From Euborellia annulipes (Eukaryota > Arthropoda > Insecta > Dermaptera > Anisolabididae), in assembly GCA_023213315.1 (NCBI GenBank), contig JAKCPI010014840.1, positions 1 through 64,000 on the forward strand: a DNA stretch of 64,000 bases, written 5' to 3'. Position numbers and translations under genes: made by a program. Each line of letters opens with the position of its first letter. Position 1 is the first letter of the stretch. The notes beneath the pieces were generated by a model that was not told the DNA's origin, made no database searches, and saw nothing but the letters and a program-made list of their open reading frames with translations. Shown here piece after piece: positions 34,128 through 44,160 of the stretch.

Positions 34128-34851
34128 ATTAAAATGATAAATTTCTAGAACCCATAAAAAAGTGTGATTTATACTATTAAAATATATTTAAAAAAAAAAT
34201 ACCAAGGGAGTTTTGATAGAATTGCAACGTGAATATTTTTCCACACGGGACAATCCTCCTTTTTTTGAAAAAGTAAAGGAAATTGGTGTGTTTGAATATT
34301 TGTATGTTACACACAAAGAGAAAAAAAAAAGAGAAAGAGAATGCAATATTGAATAAAATTCGTTCAAAAGATAAATTTTCGCTTGAATAAACTACTAGAG
34401 AGAGTATCAAAAATTTTATTTAAATTTATTATTTATATTCGGTCACTGATCAATTATATGTAATATTTGGCTTTTGATTTGTATTGTGAATGTGTATACA
34501 AACATGGAAAGAGATCTCTGTGAAATTAAACTAGATATGGAAATATATAGAAGTGAAGTTAGCTTAAAATATAATTGAGATTTCGGCGATAGTATTTCAT
34601 TCAATCAGATGATTTAATGATTATGATGATGATGATGAAATGATTATGATGATGACCATCATCATCAGTTTCATTATCACCACTATGTTTAAATAAATAA
34701 AATTTGATGATGATTACCGTTCATTACATCATGAAAAATACTGAATGAAAGAATATTTAAATATTTTGCATACAGAATTTTTATTTTTGTGATTTTTTAT
34801 TTGTTTTCATTTACATGTATGGATGTGCCTATGTTTTTACTTTCTGTTACC

Positions 34852-34882
<31 letters not shown>

Positions 34883-35202
34883 CAGAGATAAACTGAAGGT
34901 TTAGTGCGATTTAAGGCTATCCAGTATCCATTAAAAATCCAGTTTTCATCAAAAATAGCATTGACTTTTTTCAAACCTGACCCATAGTTTTTAAGATTGC
35001 TTTTTATTCTTAATACAAAGCAAATGCAATAAAATCATTTTTTTTAACTAATTTTGTACCAACCCATTTTACTTACACATACACGCACACATTTATACCC
35101 AGTATACCCTAGTATACACTGGGTCTCAGCGTTTATTTTACGACAAAAGTGGGCCGCACATCAAAAAAGATTGGGAACCGTTGAAGTAAATTATTATTAT
35201 TT
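34128..35202. other. Non-coding AT-rich DNA
   Basis: No gene. Contains ATG/ATC trinucleotide tracts at 34618-34670, a short HP terminal hairpin with expanded TA repeat at 34838-34884, and a hAT-like end at 35122-35185 (GGGCCGCACATC...GGGAACCG). Confidence 0.5.
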
Positions 35203-35641
35203 ACTTTCTCTTACCCTATGTGAAATATAATTTGTATTAAATATCCCCCTGGCTACGCCTATGGTTCAAGGGTAAAGTGATCTTCATAAAATTTCAAAGG
35301 GAAAATGAGAATATATATTTTAAAGAGCATCTGAAAAGAATTGATTTATGAATTTTAATCAAAATTATTGGAGCTAATTTGAGAAAATCGAAAAAAAAAA
35401 AAACTAAAAAACTACATCAGTAAAGTTTTTTGGCCGATTTTGATCAAAATTATTTTCACGCCTCAGGGGGTGCCTAACTTAAATATAAAATTTTGACTAC
35501 CTAGATCAATTCCTCCATGCTTTAAATTGGATACAGACAGACACACACAGACAGAAAGAACATGTTGTGAAAACCACTTTTTTGGCCTCAGGGGACCTCA
35601 AAACTTGTATATCCATCAAAATCTCGACAATGAATTTTTCA
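35203..35641 (-). mobile_element. HP-family repeat, partial and interrupted copy
   Basis: A short terminal piece (ACTTTCTCTTACCC, 35203-35216) is followed, after unrelated DNA, by the body in reverse orientation from about 35264 to AATTTTTCATCC near 35641. It is cut off there by the LINE. Confidence 0.75.
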
Positions 35642-35672
35642 TCCTATCCCCAAAAAGTCCAACCCATCCTTA

Positions 35673-37001
35673 ATGGAGGATTTCAGACCCATATCCATAC
35701 TGTGTACCCTGTCAAAAATCCTTGAGCGGGAAGTTTACAATCAGGTGGTGGATTTCTTGGAATCTGGTGACCTACTGGATAAGTTCCAGTCGGGTTTCAG
35801 GAGTCACCACAGTACACAAACCGCACTCCTTAGGGTGACAGACAGGGTTAAGCTCGCAGTGGATAATAAGAAGATAATGGCCCTGGTGCTTTTTGATATG
35901 AAAAAGGCATTTGATACGGTGGATCACGGGTTGCTCCTAAAAAAGATGGGTTCCATGGGCTTCTCTCAGAGTGTAGTTGCCTGGTTTGCTTCTTATTTAT
36001 CGGAGAGACAACAGATAGTGGTTGGTTCGAACAATGAATACTCTGGTGCACTGCCGGTAAATGCTGGGGTGCCGCAGGGAAGTGTATTGGCTCCGCTACT
36101 CTTTGCAATATACACCAGTGATTTTCCCAAATTAGATTATTGTGAGTATCAGCTTTATGCTGACGACTTACAAATATTTTCGGAGATTTTTCCCCATGAT
36201 TACCATAGAGGTATTGAGAGGGTTAATATGGATGTTGAAATCGTTAGTTCTTGGGCAGCTCTTAACGGTCTTCAAATAAATAAAAATAAAACAAAGACCA
36301 TGATCCTAGGTAGCTCTGTCTATCTAAATAGATTGGAGGATGAGGGTGCTCCGAAGGTAGTGGTGGATGGTCAACCTTTGAATTTCGAAAGGACTCTGAC
36401 GAACTTGGGAATGGTGTTCAATCCTACATTGAGTTGGAAAGAGCATGTCTCTTATATTTCAAATAGAGTCTTCAGAAATTTGTCTCAATTCAGGAGAAGC
36501 GCAGACCTGTTTCCGGTGTCTACTAGGATTCACCTAGTTAAGACGCTTATACTTCCGATATTCGATTATTGTTGTTTGGTTTACCACAACTTGTCTGGTG
36601 AGCTGAGCGGAAAATTGGATAAGCTTTTAAATTCTTGCATTAGGTTTATCTTTGATGTCCCTGTTTTCCATCACATCTCGCCTTATTATGAAAAATTGAA
36701 ATGGCTGAGGCTTAGTGAGAGGCGATCATATTTTCTTGGAATGTTCCTCTATAAGTTATTTAGTAGAAAGGAACCCTCTTATCTCTATGAACTCTTCATA
36801 TTCAAAGCTAATATTCAAAAGAAGGATCTTAGAAATAGAGGTATTGAGCTACAGATGCCCCTCCATCGTACAACTCTGTATAATAGGTCGTTTGCAGTAA
36901 ATTCGGTGAGATTCTGGAACTCTATACCCCACGAAATTAAAGATGCATTAACTTTAAACAGCTTTAAATGTCGCCTACAGGAGCACCTCCATGGCCTATA
37001 G
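35673..37001 (+). CDS. Non-LTR retrotransposon reverse transcriptase (C-terminal part of ORF2)
   Basis: A 442-residue frame without internal stops. Conserved reverse transcriptase blocks appear in order: DFRPISIL (residues 3-10), SGFRSHHSTQTAL (40-52), VLFDMKKAFDTVDH with the first catalytic Asp (72-85), GVPQGSVLAPLLFAIY (132-147), and YADD with the second and third Asp (162-165). The C-terminal part (HRTTLYNRSFAVNSVRFWNSIP) is the conserved tail of CR1/L2/Jockey-type ORF2 proteins. The frame continues upstream of this ATG to the truncation at about 35645, so the Met is internal and not a real start. The apurinic-like endonuclease that normally precedes it is absent. All catalytic residues are kept, so the copy is young or recently active, but it cannot be autonomous. 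Its role is target-primed reverse transcription. Confidence 0.93.
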   Translation: MEDFRPISILCTLSKILEREVYNQVVDFLESGDLLDKFQSGFRSHHSTQTALLRVTDRVKLAVDNKKIMALVLFDMKKAFDTVDHGLLLKKMGSMGFSQSVVAWFASYLSERQQIVVGSNNEYSGALPVNAGVPQGSVLAPLLFAIYTSDFPKLDYCEYQLYADDLQIFSEIFPHDYHRGIERVNMDVEIVSSWAALNGLQINKNKTKTMILGSSVYLNRLEDEGAPKVVVDGQPLNFERTLTNLGMVFNPTLSWKEHVSYISNRVFRNLSQFRRSADLFPVSTRIHLVKTLILPIFDYCCLVYHNLSGELSGKLDKLLNSCIRFIFDVPVFHHISPYYEKLKWLRLSERRSYFLGMFLYKLFSRKEPSYLYELFIFKANIQKKDLRNRGIELQMPLHRTTLYNRSFAVNSVRFWNSIPHEIKDALTLNSFKCRLQEHLHGL

Positions 37002-37666
37002 ACCCACAATGTTGTGACAAATGGGATTAAATAATATAAAGTAAAGAAAATATTGTTAAAAAAATGTATTTTATAAATTGATTATGTAATGAAAAGTAAT
37101 AGTGTAAGGTGATATAAGGAGAAATATTATGTAAACAAAAAAATGAATTTTATTGAATTGTAATGTTAAATTGAATCGTTTATTTCAGAAACCACCTAAG
37201 TGCGTTTTTTTCAACTTTCGGAAAACTAAAAAAAACTGTTTTGCAGCTTAAGTATAGGTCTAGTCTACTTCAAATATTTTTTTATCAAATCATAAACATG
37301 CTATTGAGATAATCTATTTAAAAAATTATTTTTTTTCCTTTAAGTTTTTGAGTAATTAATTTTTGAAAAAATTGCACTTAGGTGGTTTCTGAAATAAACG
37401 AGTGATTTTTTAAAAATTATTATTGAAATTGGATCAAGACACATTTTCCAGCGAATTGAAATTAAGTCAAACCATTAATTTTTACCTGTTTTGGTATCAA
37501 AGGGAGGTAACAGACACACTTAAGTATAAAAAAAGAGTGTTTTGACTATGCCTAAATCGAAAAATACAAGTAGACTACACGCTACAGTATGTCTATATAC
37601 ACAGCGTATATACAGAGTCGTACTGCAGTCCTTTGAGCCTAGCATTCCGAATAAGGTTCCGTTTGT

Positions 37667-37733
37667 ACTTTTCTTAGTGCACAACACCACGCCTACGCTT
37701 GGGAATAGGTTCATCATCTGAACTATCCGACAT
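37667..37733 (-). pseudogene. N-terminal fragment of an unknown element-encoded protein
   Basis: On the minus strand an ATG at 37731-37733 opens a frame reading MSDSSDDEPIPKRRRGVVH, then a stop. Past the stop the same frame reads EKYKRNLIRNARLKG. Acidic-serine followed by a basic cluster and a YKRN...ARLKG helix is a recurring N-terminal layout in arthropod transposon-encoded proteins. I cannot name the family. The stop makes it a relic. It suggests that the surrounding element once had a coding version. Confidence 0.4.
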
Positions 37734-37850
37734 GGCTTAAGAACTATATAATGTTATATTGTATTTACATGGTTTTATATTGTATTTATATTGTTTTGTA
37801 AAATGTTATATATTGTATATTATGGGGATGGCCTTTGGCACCCGACTTAA

Positions 37851-38310
37851 TAAAAAAAAAATAGCTTTTATGGTCAAGTAGCTAGGCGTTACATAAATAG
37901 GGCTATTTTTCGATATTTTTTTGCCTAAAAAATGAGGTTTTTCGAGAAAAAACTAATTTTCGAGTTAATTACTCGGGATTTTTTTTATTTATTCTATTAG
38001 AGGATTTGTTTCTGCACCAAATGACATCTCATTTAGTCTGATCGGATTAGCCGTTCGGAATCTACAGGGGTTTAAACTTTCAAATTAGAATTTACCGCAG
38101 CGCGGTAAAATAAAATGATAGGAAAAAAATAAATGGTGAAATCTTTAGCTGAAAACTCATTCTTTCTAACCGTATATTCTCCATAATTATACCTCTCAAG
38201 ACAGAGGAGTTATTCAAGCCGATAAACTTTTTCGTGCATGCCCCTCTAACTTGCCTCTATAGACACATGATTTGTAAGACGTTGTCACGTCAAAAAAAAA
38301 ACTATATAAT
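37851..38310 (-). repeat. Dispersed repeat shared with 18065-18495
   Basis: Reverse complement of the segment inside the hAT-like element at 17875-19224, including the TTTACCGCAGCGCGGTAAA palindrome and CAAGACAGAGGAGTTATTCA. Identity looks high over about 430 bp with small indels. Confidence 0.8.
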
Positions 38311-38401
38311 GTAATAATAAACAACAAAATAACACCTAATTTTCATCGAAAACTCACGAAAACTAACTACTCAGTGTTAGGTAACCTTTGAATCAAACCA
38401 C

Positions 38402-38543
38402 CGAGTCACAAAACACGTGATGTCTACAGGGCACGAGTGAAATTTACTGCAGAAAGAACCTAAGCGACGGCTGCGAGTCACAAAACACGTGATGTCTACA
38501 GGGCATGAGTGAAATTTACCGCAGAAAGAACCTAAGCGACGGC
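38402..38543 (+). repeat. Two-unit tandem repeat, period 72 bp
   Basis: CGAGTCACAAAACACGTGAT followed by GTCTACAGGGCA(C/T)GAGTG occurs at 38402 and again at 38474. Each unit ends in GAACCTAAGCGACGGC. The units differ at only two or three positions. Confidence 0.9.
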
Positions 38544-38892
38544 GCTTGGGTTCTTTCTGAAATAAACGGATTTTTTCAAGGCTGCCAAATAGCATTGCTG
38601 ATGAGGAACATTGGTTATTTCGGCACTAAAAAGATGTATTTACCTTTAAATTGTACATTAGCACCAAAAACACATTTTTTTGAAATTTTGTCCCTTAGGT
38701 GCTTTCTGAAATAAACGATTCAATTGTATTATGATATGAGGAGAAAATATTTAAAAATGTATTTTATTTTGGTCGGCTCTTAAGAGAACAAGAAGTTCTC
38801 AGAGCCAAATAAAATTCTTTATCTATCTATCTCTGTATTATTTTTCAAGAAAACTAAAGTTGAAAAAGCTCTTTTATTTTTATTATTATAAA

Positions 38893-39503
38893 TTTTTAGA
38901 TTTGACTAAACACTAAACTACTATTTGTTAAATATAATTTTATATAATCGAACAGAAAAATAAGATTGACAAATAAATATGAAATGAAAAAGAAATATGA
39001 ACAGATTTATGCTGAGGAACTTTGACAAATGAAACAATTTAATATATCTCTATTCGTTCTATTAATTATGTATTATTTGAGGTAATTTTAAGCAATAAAA
39101 GATTATAAATAATAAATTTCTAATTTTATTGTAATTTGAAATTAATTTAGTCCCTTGTGGTCGAAAATAATGAGAATGCTAAGGAAAATCTTGAAAATTC
39201 TCAAAGTTCAAAGGCGATGGAAAAAATATGACCTCTATGGATAATGTCCACCTTAATTAATTTGGATACAAATCATTTGGAATAAATAGGGACCGGGAAG
39301 CGCAAAAGTCGTTTTTGAAAATCTCAAAAAACGTTTCTTTTTGTGAGATCAGTGAAGAAAATCTGGAAAAGTCTCAAAATTGACAAAAGTCGAAAGACTT
39401 TTTTTCCGCTCTCTAATTATAAGTAATAATTTTTATCTTTCATTAGACGTCCGCGGCCCAGTTCCAATCAGCCCGCGGCCCATGGGTTGGGAACCGCTGA
39501 TTT
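38893..39503 (+). repeat. Dispersed repeat, copy 2; hAT-like terminus
   Basis: Second copy of the block at 33336-34127, shorter because part of the middle is deleted. Ends GGCCCATGGGTTGGGAACCG near 39478-39497. Confidence 0.7.
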
Positions 39504-40798
39504 ACTTAATTGTATTATCAAAAAAATTTCATTTATTCATATTTTTTTTTTAAGGGATTATTTCAAGCATTAATAAAAAAAATTTGATTTCTTTAGTTAA
39601 TAAAAAAATAAAACATTTAAAAAGACAAAATAAAAGAGTTTGGTAAAAAAAAAAAAGTTTTGAATAAATTAAAATTAAGCTTCATCTGTTTTCTTTTTGT
39701 TTTTATTTTTCTTCTTAAATCCTCTGGAGACGAATAAAACACATTCGGTGTAATATTTTAATGTTTTTCTTTTTCTTAAAAAAAAAAAAAAAAAAAATGT
39801 TTAATAATTATTAATTGTATATATCTACAAAACGGTTCCAAGTTGGAAGAAACAAAAAAGATAGTCATTATAAAATTTAGGGGAAGTTTCGGTTTAATCC
39901 ATGCTCAGGCTTAAGAACAATCAGTAAAAGTTTATCATTGATCTAATTTATTTTCTTAAACGTCCTTAAGTAATATAATCCCGTTGATTACGATATTAAA
40001 CTTTTTTTAAATTTCTAAATTAAACTACGATTCTATAAAATCTTCACAAATATTTATGAATAATTTTTTTATTAAATTTTTTTCTCTTGGTCAAATAAAA
40101 AAGTTAATAAAATTACCTAATAATTTCATTTTATTGAAAGATAAATATTATTTTATTAGTGGTCTCTCTGATTGTTTTTAGTACTTTGAGAGAGGAAAAA
40201 AAGAGAGAATCTCTCTTCTTTTGAAGTTAAATTTCGAAAAGGGGAAAAAAAAGCGAGTTTAAGAGATAGATAAATATAATTAGGTTCAGTTTTGGATCCC
40301 TTTGATTCGACAACAGACATTAAATGTTGTCAACTGTGTGTCTTGGTGAAACGAGCCCTTTTCAAACCACCCAACCCACCCCCCATTCCTAAATACTAGC
40401 CTACTCTCAACTGTCTCTTAGCAATTGGCTCGTTTCGACCTCTCGACGTTAAATGTTACATGGAAAATTGAATTAAGGGGGGGGGCCCTCAAGCAAGCAA
40501 GCGAGAGAGAGAGATCGCCAAAGGAATAGGAACAGCCTCCCTCGATTGTCTTTCAAAGGCGCGTGTAAAGGGTTCCAAACCTATCAGTTTAACCCCCACC
40601 ACTCAAGGAAAGCCCTTTACGACGATACTAAATTCCTCTCGCAAAGCCAATAAATTATCTTTCTTTTTTATTTAACAATAATATTGTATTAAAGGCAATA
40701 CAAATAAAGAGAAATAATGGTGAAGAATAGCAATGAAGATATTTAAGTAAGTTAATGCATTGAACTTTTTAAACTTTAAATGTGACTTTTTTAAAGTT
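39504..40798. other. Non-coding DNA with a GA-rich, complex island at 40340-40640
   Basis: No exon seen. AT-rich up to about 40300, then a GC-richer stretch with a G run, AAGCAAGCAAGCGAGAGAGA and several short C-rich words. It does not match any repeat in the window. Function unknown. Confidence 0.4.
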
Positions 40799-40806
40799 AT
40801 TATTAT

Positions 40807-41436
40807 TAAGGACCCGATTTTTAGGTTCGATTCGACTCGTTTTTAGGTTTTTGTAACACCCAAAATAGGTTTTTTTAAGTTTTCGTCCGGTAAAACGCAT
40901 TTAGGTGATTTTAGGTACGGCTCGTCTCGTTTTTAGGTTTTTGAAACTCCCAAAATAAGTTGTTTTTTTTAGGTTAACGCCCAATAAAACGCATTGGGGG
41001 AAAAAAAAGTTTTAATTAATTTTAAATATGTACAGAAATTTGTAAAAAAATATTATTTTAATTATAATTTTTTTTTTTTTTTAATTTTAAAAAATATAAT
41101 TGTAAAATTTTTATGGGAAAAAAGTTTTATTTAATTTTAAATACCTATGTACAAAAATTATTAAAAAGTAAAAAATACAAAAAATTACAGGTACCTAAAA
41201 CATTAAAAATTTTTTTTCTCAATCTAAAAGCACCAATAAATTAAAAAAAAATCTCGGTAGATGAGTTTTCTAATTTAGGTGATTTTAGGTGGCCCGAACC
41301 CATTTAGGTTTTTTTTTTTTAGGTTTTTCAAATTTGGTTAAACAACTCCAGAACACATGAGTCGAAAAAGTAATTTGTCCATTTCGCGTTTGGAGTCAAG
41401 GAAAAAAAAGGTGAAAACCTAAGAATCCGGTCCCTA
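40807..41436. mobile_element. 630-bp hAT-like element with TTTTTAGG-rich interior
   Basis: Inverted termini TAAGGACCCGATTTTTAGG on the left and CCTAAGAATCCGGTCCCTA on the right. ATTATTAT (40799-40806) and ATTATTAC (41437-41444) flank it as a 7/8 target duplication. GATTTTAGGT and TTTTTAGGTTTTT words repeat near both ends. No coding frame. Confidence 0.75.
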
Positions 41437-41454
41437 ATTATTACAAAGGAAAAG

Positions 41455-41680
41455 AGGGGATGTCAGGAACACAAACAGGATAGCCTCTATCAAGTGAAAA
41501 TCCCAATCCAAGAAAACCTTTCGGCTTTAATTAGATAATGCCATCATTAGCATTAAAAATTTTTGTTTTTGTATTATTTTATAAAATGGGGGGGAGGGGG
41601 GGAGGCGTCATATAAAAAAATATTTTTTTTAAGGGAGGCGTGGTAACATAAAGTTTGGAAACCACTGGTTTAGCCTATGC
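41455..41680. repeat. Penelope-terminus piece next to a hAT-like end
   Basis: GGATGTCAGGAACACAAACA, AACCTTTCGGCTTTAATTAG and ATGCCATCATTAGCAT match the terminal region at 5680-5790, including a degenerate motif on the minus strand (about 41517-41548). A G-rich stretch and GTTTGGAAACCACTGG, a hAT-type outward end, follow. Confidence 0.5.
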
Positions 41681-41821
41681 CAGTCAAGAGTTGCTTTTAT
41701 ATTGATCCCGGGTGACATAATTCCAAATCCAAATTTTCTTCTGCGCAAGTGAATGATTCCTATCTCGCTAACCGGAGAGAAAAGATGCAGCTTTTCGTTG
41801 CATTATGCTAAAGCTATTTTA

Positions 41822-41955
41822 TTCTTTTATTTAAAATCTTTCGGCCATTTAGACCCCGTCCCTATTTCAATTGTTTACTAGCCAATTCAATTGAAATAAA
41901 TTTTTTTGCCTGGCACTAAAAGCTAATGATTCACCTATGAGTCACAGGTCAAGGC
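41822..41955 (-). repeat. SINE A fragment
   Basis: GGCCATTTAGACCCCGTCCC then CCAATTCAATTGAAATAAAT is the reverse complement of body and tail. The head is diverged. Confidence 0.6.
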
Positions 41956-42775
41956 ATTTAAATGAATTTTACTTCAAAAATTTTTATGTCAAATATTCCT
42001 ACTAACTAAATGAGTTTAAGAGGGTTCAGTAGTGTAGATGTTACGCATGTTTTTCCCGATAAGAGGGCGTTGTGAGTCTTAAAAAGTAAGCAAAAAAAAA
42101 AACATCTATTACGAAAGTTTGCCAAGAGATGTCAGAGTGGTAGCTAATATTTTAATGCATTTAGTTGATTTTCATTTATCCTTTATAAATGTTATTAAAT
42201 ATCATGTATCTTTTATAAAAGCATATAAATAATAAAGATATAGGCTAATGGTGTACCGGCTAGTTTATTAGACTAGCCTGCCATCTTTCGCAAGAGTGAT
42301 GAACTATTTGACACATAATTTTTAAATATATCTACTGAGCTTATTTTAAAATTTTCTTAATTAATATGTGATTAATAATAGCAATAAATTCATTTTTTTT
42401 AATTTCATTTAAAAAAAATTTAAGATTATTGGGGCAGATTGTTTTTTTGTATTTGCTTCATAACAAAAAAATTAATTTCCTTAATTTTTTAATAAGTCAT
42501 TATAAAAATTATACCTTTCTGACCCAATAATCCCTTATGAATATAATTCATTTAAAAAAAAAACCTCATTGAAAAATTCATTAAAATAGTCTAGTTTTTT
42601 CTAAAGTACGTTTAGACGCCGCTTAATTTATTTCCAGTCAAATTTGGTCAATTTTGCAATCGTCCAATTATTTTGGAAATAAATTTGGTTTGTCCATGTT
42701 TTAGGCATTTAAAATTACTGTATTCTAGGTAGATTAATATTCATAATAACCTTCACATTATTTATTTTAAACTAG
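41956..42775. other. Non-coding AT-rich DNA
   Basis: No gene or clear repeat. Confidence 0.5.
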
Positions 42776-42850
42776 ACGCAAGCCCCGCCTTCGGCGGGGC
42801 TTTCCGTCTAGCGGGGGGCTGCGCCCCCTGGACCCCTTGCTCGTCTACTT
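42776..42850. repeat. GC-rich hairpin island
   Basis: AAGCCCCGCCTTCGGCGGGG is a strong hairpin with a TTCG loop. It is followed by TAGCGGGGGGCTGCGCCCCC, a second GC hairpin. The island is surrounded by AT-rich DNA. A degenerate relative occurs at 22488-22530 (TCGGCCGCCTTCAGCGGGCT). Likely an element end, class unknown. Confidence 0.6.
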
Positions 42851-42967
42851 ATATACATACCGGTACATACATTTTCCCTTTTCATTTTTATATGTAGATA
42901 TTATTTTAGCGGTTAATTATTCATGAACTTAAGATTTTTTGTGAATCATATCCTTTCCGGGACTCCC

Positions 42968-43080
42968 CCGGTACACAGACAAAAAATTTACGCCGATATT
43001 TTAGAATTCAAAATGTAAATAAATAAAAAAAAAATCGTAAACATGGGTAAATATTTATATTTTGTTACCATGGCGCTATC
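42968..43080 (-). mobile_element. HP-family repeat, short diverged fragment
   Basis: AAACATGGGTAAATATTTAT and ATTTTGTTACCATGG match the body next to the long hairpin. The hairpin itself is missing. Confidence 0.6.
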
Positions 43081-43155
43081 CCTGAGGCCTGATTGGTTGT
43101 TTCACACATCGGACACCCTCTTAGCCTTTTATATATAAGTATGATGTTTGAAATA

Positions 43156-43685
43156 TTATTATTAGGAGAATTTTTAATTATAGACCACATTTTTGTATTA
43201 AATATTTATTAAAAATATATAAATACTGTACAACGTAACTGCTTATTCTGCAGCCGTTATCAGCACTGTGCACTTGCTCCGACTCAAGTGAACTGAGTCG
43301 GAGCAAGTGCACAGTGCTTGATAACGGCTGCAGAATAAGCAGTTGAAACGTTGTACAGTATTTATATATTTTTAATAAATTATTATTATTATTATTTAAT
43401 AATTGTTGGCCCTGGCCAAAAAAGCCTTTAAGCCAGTCCCCAGTTTACAACAGGTTACATTTGCTTTTATAATATACGCTTATCTATAATATAATTACAA
43501 GTTTACAATTAATTAATTAAAACTAAACTTTTTAGTCTTTACAAGAACGTTCTCAGGCTCACTAAAAACTTTAGGACATTTTTCCTGACGTCCCCGTCCC
43601 CGTTTTGGTTAAAACTTTCTAGTAGTAGTTTAATAAATATTTAATACAAAAATGTGGTCTATAATTAAAAATTCTCCTAATAATT
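43156..43685. mobile_element. Foldback element split by a LINE fragment
   Basis: Left arm 43156-43277 and right arm 43281-43380 plus 43639-43685 pair over their whole length. ACTGTACAACGT and ACGTTGTACAGT, GCAGCCGTTATCA and TGATAACGGCTGC, and GACTCAAGTGAACTGAGTC at the centre mark the palindrome. Outer ends ATTAGGAGAATTTTTAATTA and TAATTAAAAATTCTCCTAAT also pair. Confidence 0.88.
43381..43628 (-). mobile_element. LINE 3'-end fragment with 10-bp target duplication
   Basis: TTTAATAAAT is present at 43371-43380 and 43629-43638, immediately around the insert. Read on the minus strand the insert ends in GACTGGCTTAAAGGCTTTTT, GGCCAGGGCCAACAATTATT and an (AAT)n-like tail. This is typical of a 5'-truncated non-LTR element copy. 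It interrupts the right arm of the foldback. Confidence 0.82.
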
Positions 43686-44160
43686 CACATTATTTAGTTT
43701 ACTGTATTTACTTTCTATAAAATTGATTTATTCTAATATAAACAAATAATCCACTTGTTATAAAAGTAAAATAATTATTTGTTGTTTAATTACTTATTTA
43801 TTTGATTGAATTTAGAGGGAGAAAGAGGGAGGTAAAATGTCCGCAGGTGATTTTAGACAACAAAGAGAAGATCCTTTTCTCTCTTATCCCTTTTAGAAAC
43901 TTCAAAGTCCTCTTGAAAGGGTCCTCAAAGTCCCTTTTAGTCCCTTCTCTATCAATTCAAGATGATCATCCCCTCTTACTAGGCAAATAATTGATTATTT
44001 ATGTTAATCCCATTAAACGAAATGCATGCATGTTTACATACAAAAGGAAAGAAAATCTTTCTCAAACGGTAATTTAATTTTTCTATTCATAAAATAAATA
44101 AATTTTTTATAATAAAATTCTTCTGGTAGACGTGTCTGTATTTTAGAATAAAAAAAAAAA

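Larger units (their letters stand above)
37173..38721. mobile_element. TIR element complex inserted in the LINE 3' UTR
   Basis: The left end GAATCGTTTATTTCAGAAAC and the right end TTTCTGAAATAAACGATTC are inverted. AATT flanks both sides (37169-37172 and 38722-38725). Related termini occur inside as well: GCACTTAGGTGGTTTCTGAA at about 37374-37393 closes a 240-bp MITE-like unit with the left end, and TTGGGTTCTTTCTGAAATAA lies near 38547. It contains a coding remnant (37667-37733), a segment shared with the hAT-like element (37851-38310) and a tandem repeat (38402-38543). It is a composite or repeatedly rearranged element. Superfamily unknown. Confidence 0.7.
35645..38836 (+). mobile_element. 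5'-truncated Jockey/CR1-type LINE with a nested insertion
   Basis: Coding sequence in frame with the reverse transcriptase begins at about 35645 (PIPKKSNPSL, upstream of the first ATG), so the 5' end with the endonuclease is missing. The 3' UTR follows 37001, is interrupted by the element at 37173-38721, and resumes to a 3' end with a hairpin (GGCTCTTAAGAGAACAAGAA / TTCTCAGAGCC). AATAAAATTCTTTATCTATC and a short TATC tail close it. This tail arrangement fits the non-LTR class. Confidence 0.82.

Noticed and set aside
38377..38595. Frame with a repeated RRLGSFC peptide
   Set aside because: It is the translation of the 72-bp tandem repeat; nothing suggests a protein.
40807..41436. TTTAGG words as telomeric repeat
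   Set aside because: The words are irregularly spaced, embedded in T runs, and bounded by transposon-like inverted ends and an 8-bp duplication.
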